64,000 bases of DNA from Haloferax sp. Atlit-12N (GTDB taxonomy: Archaea > Halobacteriota > Halobacteria > Halobacteriales > Haloferacaceae): positions 1,302,001 through 1,366,000 of the forward strand of contig NZ_PSYW01000001.1 in NCBI RefSeq assembly GCF_003383095.1, in the 5' to 3' direction. The position numbers and the translations under genes are program-made. This document shows, piece after piece, positions 58,896 to 64,000 of this stretch. The number at the start of each line of letters is the position of its first letter. Positions within the stretch are counted from its first letter, which is position 1. A model generated the notes under the pieces. It made no database searches, was not told the DNA's origin, and saw only the letters and a program-made list of their open reading frames with translations.

Positions 58896-60176
58896 ATGAG
58901 AGTGCAGGAGTCGTACCCCGTCGACGTCGACGCCATCCGCGCGGATTTCCCTATCCTCCAGCGGAAGGTCGGCGGCGACATCTCGACGCCGGGTGAGCAC
59001 GACGACGACGACACGCCGCTCGTCTACCTCGACAACGCCGCGACGAGCCACACGCCGGAGCAGGTCGTCGACGCCATCGTCGACTACTACCACGGCTACA
59101 ACTCGAACGTCCACCGCGGCATCCACCACCTGAGCCAGGAAGCCTCCGTCGCCTACGAGAACGCCCACGACCGCGTCGCGGAGTTCATCGGCGCGTCCGG
59201 CGGCCGCGAGGAGGTCGTCTTCACGAAGAACACCACCGAGTCGATGAACCTCGTCGCCTACGCGTGGGGTCTCGACGAACTCGGGCCGGGCGACTCGGTC
59301 GTCATGACCGAGATGGAACACCACGCCTCGCTGGTCACGTGGCAGCAAATCGCCAAGAAGACCGGCGCGGAGGTGCGCTACATCCGCGTCGACGACGACG
59401 GCCGCCTCGACATGGAGCACGCGAAGGAACTCATCGACGACTCCACGAAGATGGTCTCCGTCGTCCACGTCTCGAACACCCTCGGAACCGTCAACCCGGT
59501 CGCCGAACTCGCGGACATGGCCCACGAAGTCGGGTCGTACATCTTCGTCGACGGCGCGCAGTCGGTCCCGACCCGCCCCGTCGACGTGGAGGACATCGAC
59601 GCCGACTTCTTCGCCTTCTCGGGCCACAAGATGTGCGGGCCGACCGGCATCGGCGCGCTCTACGGCAAGCGCGACATCCTCGAGGAGATGCAGCCGTACC
59701 TCTACGGCGGCGAGATGATTCGGAGCGTCACCTACGAGGACTCCACGTGGGAGGACCTCCCGTGGAAGTTCGAGGCGGGCACGCCGCCCATCGCGCAGGG
59801 CGTCGGCTTCGCCGCGGCCGTGGACTACCTCGACGACATCGGCATGGAGAACGTCCAAGCCCACGAGGAACTGCTCGCGGAGTACGCCTACGACCGCCTC
59901 GGCGAGTTCGACGACATCGAGATTTACGGCCCGCCGGGCGACGACCGCGGCGGCCTCGTCGCGTTCAACCTCGACAGCGTCCACGCCCACGACCTCTCGA
60001 GCATCCTCAACGAGCAGGGCGTCGCCATCCGCGCCGGCGACCACTGTACCCAGCCGCTCCACGACAAACTCGGCGCGGCGGCCTCGACGCGGGCGTCGTT
60101 CTACATTTACAACACGCGGGAGGAAGTCGACAAACTGGTCGACGCCATCGACGCGGCTCGCGAACTGTTCGCCTGA
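58896..60176 (+). CDS. sufS: Cysteine desulfurase SufS
   Basis: SufS removes sulfur from cysteine with pyridoxal phosphate and passes it on as a persulfide for Fe-S and tRNA thiolation. The 426-residue protein has VYLDNAATSHTPEQVVDAI, the PLP lysine in FFAFSGHKMCGPTG, and the catalytic Cys in IRAGDHCTQPLH near residue 370. An acidic insertion STPGEHDDDDTPL sits before the first motif. ATG 58896 (MRVQESYPVDVDAIR) is chosen as the conserved start. The scaffold-like sufU gene follows after one intervening channel gene. Confidence 0.94.
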   Translation: MRVQESYPVDVDAIRADFPILQRKVGGDISTPGEHDDDDTPLVYLDNAATSHTPEQVVDAIVDYYHGYNSNVHRGIHHLSQEASVAYENAHDRVAEFIGASGGREEVVFTKNTTESMNLVAYAWGLDELGPGDSVVMTEMEHHASLVTWQQIAKKTGAEVRYIRVDDDGRLDMEHAKELIDDSTKMVSVVHVSNTLGTVNPVAELADMAHEVGSYIFVDGAQSVPTRPVDVEDIDADFFAFSGHKMCGPTGIGALYGKRDILEEMQPYLYGGEMIRSVTYEDSTWEDLPWKFEAGTPPIAQGVGFAAAVDYLDDIGMENVQAHEELLAEYAYDRLGEFDDIEIYGPPGDDRGGLVAFNLDSVHAHDLSSILNEQGVAIRAGDHCTQPLHDKLGAAASTRASFYIYNTREEVDKLVDAIDAARELFA

Positions 60177-60284
60177 GAGCGAATCGTTCCGCCAACCAAC
60201 AGTTCGCCTGAGTACGACCGCGTCCCGTGTTAGCAGGCGGTCCGCCCCCAATACATTTGTTCCGCTGACACGTCGTCGGAGCGT

Positions 60285-60872
60285 ATGTTCCAATCGCTGA
60301 CTAGCTTCCTCGTCGAGACGCTCCGCGAAACCGTCGCGGAGTTCGGGACCACGGTGCAGGACGCCGCGCCGAAGGTGCTCACCGCGGTCGTCTTCCTCGC
60401 GCTCGCCTACGTCGGCATCAAGGCGATACTGTTCGTCGTCCGCGGCGTGCTCGACGGGCTGTACCCCGAAGAACAGGACCTCGTGGTCGAACTCGGCGTC
60501 GCCGTCGCGGGCGTGTTCCTGTGGTTCGGCGCGGCGCTCGCGCTGTTGAACATCGTCGGCATGACCGAGGTCGCGGCGAGCCTCGGCACCGCGACCGGTT
60601 TCATCGCGCTGGGCGTCTCCTACGCGCTGTCGAACATGATAGCCGACACCGTGGCGGGCGTCTACCTGCTTCGAGACCCTGACTTCAACCCCGGCGACCG
60701 GGTGAAATCGGACCCGGTGACGGGGACGGTCAGCGCCATCGAACTCCGGAAGACGCGCTTCGAGAACGACGAGGGCGACACCGTCGTCGTAGCCAACCGG
60801 GACGTCGAAAAGAAGTGGACGAAGTACGACGCGGAGGCGACCGCAGACGCGTCGACGGCCGACGCGACGTAA
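60285..60872 (+). CDS. Short MscS-like mechanosensitive channel protein
   Basis: The 195-residue protein is a shortened MscS. Two N-terminal hydrophobic helices (about 30-55 and 62-90) precede the pore helix region VAASLGTATGFIALGVSYALSN and the beta domain ADTVAGVYLLRDPDFNPGDRV. It then ends without the large C-terminal alpha/beta cage of E. coli MscS. The tail is Ala/Asp/Thr-rich. It may work in osmotic relief or ion balance. It lies between sufS and sufU, with 108-bp and 72-bp gaps. Confidence 0.85.
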   Translation: MFQSLTSFLVETLRETVAEFGTTVQDAAPKVLTAVVFLALAYVGIKAILFVVRGVLDGLYPEEQDLVVELGVAVAGVFLWFGAALALLNIVGMTEVAASLGTATGFIALGVSYALSNMIADTVAGVYLLRDPDFNPGDRVKSDPVTGTVSAIELRKTRFENDEGDTVVVANRDVEKKWTKYDAEATADASTADAT

Positions 60873-60944
60873 GCGGCGAATTCGGCCGAATCGCCGGCCC
60901 CGGAATCCTTTTACGGCGCTCGGGCGTAGCCCCGACGAACACCA

Positions 60945-61373
60945 ATGGGCATTGGCTCAGACATGTATCGTCAGCAGATAATGGACCACTACAAGAACCC
61001 CCGGAACCACGGTCGGCTGGAGTCGCCGACGTTCACCCACACCGGGGAGAACCCCTCCTGCGGCGATACGATTACGATGGACGTGCAGCTCGCCGACGAC
61101 GGTGAGACCATAGAGCGCGTCGCGTTCTCCGGCGATGGCTGCGCCATCAGTCAGGCGTCCGCGAGCATGCTCACCCAGCGACTGCCGGGCACGACGCTCT
61201 CGGAGCTGGAAGCGATGGACACCGACGACATCACCGAGATGCTCGGCGTCGACATCTCGCCGATGCGCATCAAGTGCGCCGTCCTCGCGCGACAGGTCGC
61301 ACAGGACGGCGCGAAGATTCACGACGGCGAAATAGAAATCGAGCAGACGAAGACCGAAGACGGCGACGACTGA
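60945..61373 (+). CDS. sufU: Iron-sulfur scaffold / sulfur-transfer protein SufU
   Basis: The 142-residue protein belongs to the IscU/SufU fold. Cys residues at 39 (NPSCGDT), 66 (GDGCAIS) and 111 (MRIKCAVLAR) are the three ligands, and Asp41 after the first Cys is conserved. The spacing between Cys66 and Cys111 contains the extra segment of the SufU type, which uses a zinc site to accept persulfide from SufS. Proximity to sufS supports this. The tail is acidic. Confidence 0.92.
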   Translation: MGIGSDMYRQQIMDHYKNPRNHGRLESPTFTHTGENPSCGDTITMDVQLADDGETIERVAFSGDGCAISQASASMLTQRLPGTTLSELEAMDTDDITEMLGVDISPMRIKCAVLARQVAQDGAKIHDGEIEIEQTKTEDGDD

Positions 61374-61418
61374 GCCGCCTTCGGCCGGCGGCGGCACGGC
61401 GACCCGAACGCGATTTCG

Positions 61419-61832
61419 CTATTCTTCTTCCGTCCCCGCGCCGAGCGCCGCAGCCAGCGCGACGAGGTAGCCGAGTCCCGCCTTGACCTCGGGGTCGCGG
61501 GTGGCCCGCAGGAGGCCGACCGCGCCCACGGGCGACGCCTCCGCCTCCTCCGCGTCGCCGACGGCGCGAAGCAGGCGCTTCATCCCGGCGACGGTGTCGG
61601 GGTCGGAGGCGTCGTCGGCGACCTCTGCGAGCGAGGTGCCGGTCCGCGCGAGCGACCGGACCATCTCGTCGTCGAGCGCGCCGACGCCGAGTTCGAGCAC
61701 GTCGATGAGGTCGTTGACGAGACCCATTCGCTCGACGAGGAGGGCGACCTCCTCGGGGTTGTTCTCGATGGCCCGCACGAGTTCGTCGGGCACCGGCTGT
61801 TCGGTCGTCGTGGTTGGTTCGTGGTCCTGCAT
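61419..61832 (-). CDS. DUF1641 protein
   Basis: The 137-residue protein has a polar, Thr/Glu-rich start and the DUF1641 core (about 25-125): LVERMGLVNDLIDVLELGVG, DEMVRSLARTGTSLAEVADD and RLLRAVGDAEEAEASPVGAV. The family commonly sits next to sulfide:quinone-oxidoreductase-like flavoproteins, as here, where the flavoprotein gene stops 13 bp before its ATG. It may be a regulatory or membrane-docking partner of the flavoprotein. A GTG three codons upstream is possible but less likely. Confidence 0.88.
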   Translation of the reverse strand: MQDHEPTTTTEQPVPDELVRAIENNPEEVALLVERMGLVNDLIDVLELGVGALDDEMVRSLARTGTSLAEVADDASDPDTVAGMKRLLRAVGDAEEAEASPVGAVGLLRATRDPEVKAGLGYLVALAAALGAGTEEE

Positions 61833-61842
61833 TGGTCTCACC

Positions 61843-62988
61843 TCAGAGCATCCCCCTGGCGGTCAGCCAGTACGATTCGTTGTACGCGTGTTTCGCCCAG
61901 TGGATGGGCTTCGACGGCTGGCGCATCGTCGCGGGGGTCTCGTAGTCGAACGAGACGAACGACGCCTCGTCGAGGCCGGTCTCGACGAAACAGACGGTCT
62001 TGCCGTCGTACCGCTTCGTCGGCGTGCGACCCCGGACTTCCGCGGCGATTCGCTCCGCGACCGTGAACGCCTGGAAGTGCGCCGCGCTCCCGGCTTTCGG
62101 GATTGGGAGCGCCGCCGTGTCGCCGATGGCGTACACGTCCTCGGCGGCGGTCGCGCGAAGAGTCCGCTGGTCGACGTCGACCCAACCGGCGTCGCCGAGG
62201 CCCGAGTCGATGATGAGTTCGTCCCCGCGGTGCGGCGGGATGCCGACCAGTAGGTCGTAGTCCACTTCCGCGCCGTTCTTCGCCGAGACGACCCGTTCGT
62301 CCGGGTCGACGGCGTCGACGACGAAGTCGGTCTCGACGCGGACGCCCCGTTCGGCCAGAATCGGGTCGGCCCACTCGGCGACCTCTGGCTTCCCGTGGCT
62401 CCGCGCCATCGGGTACGTGTAGACGAGGTCGGTGTCTTCGCGCAGACCGCGGCTCCGGAGCCAGTCGTCCACGATGAGCGTGAATTCGAGCGGCGCGGCC
62501 GGGCACATGTGGGGCGTCCCGACGACGCTCAATACGAGGCGACCGGCCTCGAACTCGGCGAGCGCGTCGCGGAGCCGTTCGGCCCCCTCGGCGCTGTAGA
62601 AGTGGTGTGCGCCCTCCCGGAAGCCGGGAACCGCGTCGGGGTCGAGTTTCGCGCCGGTCGCAAGGACGAGCGTGTCGTAGTCGAGCACCTCGTCGCCGTC
62701 CTGACAGTAGAGGCGCTTTTCGTCGGTGTCGACGCGACGGACGCGGTTGGTGACGATGTTCACCCGCTCGTCGACGAGGTCCCGCAGGTCGCGGACGCCG
62801 TCCTCCGGCTCCGCGACTCCGAACGGAACGTACAAGAACACCGGCTTGTAGACGTGTTTCGTGTCGTCGGAGACCAGCGACACCTCCACGTCGCCGTCGT
62901 CTATCTCCGACGCGAGTTCCTCGGCGAGACGGTTCGAAACCACCGTCCCACCCGTGCCACCGCCAACGACTACGATTCGGTTCGTCAT
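61843..62988 (-). CDS. SQR-like FAD/NAD(P)-dependent oxidoreductase
   Basis: The 381-residue flavoprotein resembles sulfide:quinone oxidoreductase and type II NADH dehydrogenases: FAD-binding RIVVVGGGTGGTVVSNRLAE, FGVAEPEDG, YDTLVLATGAKLDPDAVPG, the second nucleotide strand RLVLSVVGTPHMCPAAPLEF, and the C-terminal FAD contact DVYAIGDTAALPIPKAGSAAHFQA. Cysteines occur at the MCPAAP site and near FVET. The membrane anchor typical of SQR is not obvious. Sulfide or thiol oxidation feeding quinone is the likely role but is not proven. A DUF1641 gene follows on the same strand. Confidence 0.87.
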   Translation of the reverse strand: MTNRIVVVGGGTGGTVVSNRLAEELASEIDDGDVEVSLVSDDTKHVYKPVFLYVPFGVAEPEDGVRDLRDLVDERVNIVTNRVRRVDTDEKRLYCQDGDEVLDYDTLVLATGAKLDPDAVPGFREGAHHFYSAEGAERLRDALAEFEAGRLVLSVVGTPHMCPAAPLEFTLIVDDWLRSRGLREDTDLVYTYPMARSHGKPEVAEWADPILAERGVRVETDFVVDAVDPDERVVSAKNGAEVDYDLLVGIPPHRGDELIIDSGLGDAGWVDVDQRTLRATAAEDVYAIGDTAALPIPKAGSAAHFQAFTVAERIAAEVRGRTPTKRYDGKTVCFVETGLDEASFVSFDYETPATMRQPSKPIHWAKHAYNESYWLTARGML

Positions 62989-63180
62989 GGAGTTCACCTA
63001 CCTAAACGGTGGGTCGCCGGCGGGATAGTATTGCAAGCTATTTCCAACATTATGAGAACCAAGCGACGGCGCGGCCGCTCGGAGCGACGAGAGAAGGAGA
63101 GAATGTGGGGTGCGACGGAGGGGGTGGGGGAACGGGGATTGTGGAGTCGTGTGAAATCGGCCGAACGGCCGAACGTCGGC

Positions 63181-64000
63181 TTACTCGGGCTTGAGACCGG
63201 CGTCCTGCACGCGCATGATGGCCTCGCCGTCGGCGAGGTTCGGCGCGTCAACGAGGCGGACGATACGCTTGTCGCCCTTGGACTTGCGGAGGTAGATGCG
63301 GAACGTCGAGGTGTGGCCGAGGATGTTGCCACCGATGGGCTGGGTCGGGTCGCCGAAGTAGGAGTCGGGGTTCGACGCGACCTGGTTGGTGACGAGGATG
63401 CCCGTGTTGAACAGGTCGCCGATGCGCATCAGGTCGTGGAGGTGCTTGTTGAGCTTCTGCTGGCGCTCCGCGAGTTCACCGCGGCCGACGTACTCGGCGC
63501 GGAAGTGGGCGGTGAGCGAGTCCACACAAAGGAGGCGGACCGGCCACTCGGTGTCTTCGTGCTCGCCGGCGAGTTCCTTGGCCTTCTCGGCGAGGAGAAT
63601 CTGGTGGTTGGAGTTGAACGCCTTGGCGACGTGAATCTTGTCGAGGAAGTCGTCGACGAGCGCCTGCATGGTCTCCTCGTCGTCGATGGAGCCCTCCATC
63701 TCGCGGTCTTCGAGCGTCGCTTCGAGCGCCTCGTCTTCGAGCCCGCGGACCATGTCGTCGATACGCTCGGGGCGGAACGTGTCCTCGGAGTCGATGAAGA
63801 TACAGCCGCCGCCGAGGCCGCCGAGTTCCGGCGGGAGCTGAACGTTGACCGCGAGCTGGTGGGTGATCTGGGACTTCCCGGCACCGAACTCGCCGTACAC
63901 CTCGGTGATGGACTGCGTTTCGAGGCCGCCGCCGAGGAGTTCGTCCACTTCGTCAATCTGCCAGCTCAGCTTGCCGATCTGCTGGCGTCGTTCGAGGACC
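63181..64000 (-). CDS. radA: DNA recombinase RadA, 3' part
   Basis: RadA is the archaeal RecA/Rad51 homologue that forms nucleoprotein filaments and performs strand exchange. About 273 C-terminal residues are visible, and the 5' end lies beyond the window. Recognisable are [21 protein letters not shown] and Walker [30 protein letters not shown] (in the segment after the Gly-rich GGLGGG), Walker [21 protein letters not shown], and the ssDNA loop regions [22 protein letters not shown] and [18 protein letters not shown]. It is on the minus strand, with a 192-bp gene-free gap below it that holds no visible gene. Confidence 0.96.
   Translation of the reverse strand, partial: VLERRQQIGKLSWQIDEVDELLGGGLETQSITEVYGEFGAGKSQITHQLAVNVQLPPELGGLGGGCIFIDSEDTFRPERIDDMVRGLEDEALEATLEDREMEGSIDDEETMQALVDDFLDKIHVAKAFNSNHQILLAEKAKELAGEHEDTEWPVRLLCVDSLTAHFRAEYVGRGELAERQQKLNKHLHDLMRIGDLFNTGILVTNQVASNPDSYFGDPTQPIGGNILGHTSTFRIYLRKSKGDKRIVRLVDAPNLADGEAIMRVQDAGLKPE

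Overview
The window is haloarchaeal chromosome, almost certainly from a Haloferax species. Supporting this are the high GC content, strongly acidic proteins (Asp/Glu-rich tails and linkers), archaeal information-processing genes (PCNA, PriL, Hjc, RadA, eIF1A, eIF6, TBP, prefoldin, thermosome, SRP54/FtsY), TTTAA-like box A elements 24-30 nt upstream of start codons (leaderless mRNAs), and a thermosome subunit that, from memory, is nearly identical to Haloferax volcanii CCT1. Almost all the DNA is ordinary core chromosome. I see no insertion sequence, CRISPR array or rRNA.

Layout. 1-5300: the end of an unidentified gene, a small zinc-ribbon membrane protein, the divergent twin-arginine translocase genes tatCo and tatCt, and a ribbon-helix-helix regulator overlapping a queuosine/archaeosine-precursor transporter. 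5350-15400: rRNA methylase RlmE, an arsenate-reductase-like phosphatase, PCNA, a 7TM histidine kinase, an MFS exporter, primase large subunit PriL, a SWIM zinc-finger protein and the resolvase Hjc. 15400-25600: a TrmB regulator with an SMR exporter, a SAM-cycle group (SAH hydrolase, HTH regulator, MTA/SAH deaminase), a membrane protein/tandem-HTH pair, a degenerate M48-like membrane protein, HisG, a CPBP protease and a TBP paralogue. 25670-35240: Trm-G10, a lipoprotein, archaetidylserine decarboxylase, an unusual RFC-like ATPase, tRNase Z, a PhzF protein, an SPFH protein and a DUF460 RuvC-like protein.

35270-46500: small membrane proteins, TyrS, an esterase, the ribosome-biogenesis series eIF1A-Rio1-Dim2, the thermosome, several tiny proteins, a tRNA-Arg(UCU) with displaced copies of its own 3' end, a YccF protein, a UPF0200 kinase-like protein with an RNA-binding partner, and a GATE-domain transporter. 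46508-54150: two half-size MgtE transporters, SRP54, a 2-hydroxyacid dehydrogenase, a LysE exporter, and the tight translation/targeting cluster L39e-L31e-eIF6-LX-prefoldin alpha-FtsY. 54300-64000: a DMT exporter, ThpR, a histidine phosphatase, TPR and DUF424 proteins, a PAS histidine kinase, SufS and SufU flanking a short MscS-like channel, an SQR-like flavoprotein with a DUF1641 partner, and the 3' part of radA.

Functionally the segment joins replication and recombination (pcn, priL, hjc, rfc-like, radA), translation and ribosome assembly, co-translational targeting (SRP54, FtsY) and folded-protein export (TatCo, TatCt). The most unusual items are the tRNA-Arg 3'-end duplications (43546-43747), a probable self-operator in front of the RHH/transporter pair, an M48-like protein without its zinc motif, an RFC-like clamp-loader subunit with altered ATPase residues, an orphan ABC-ATPase tail, and a protein-like frame with no usable start. 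I did not find a convincing new multi-gene system.
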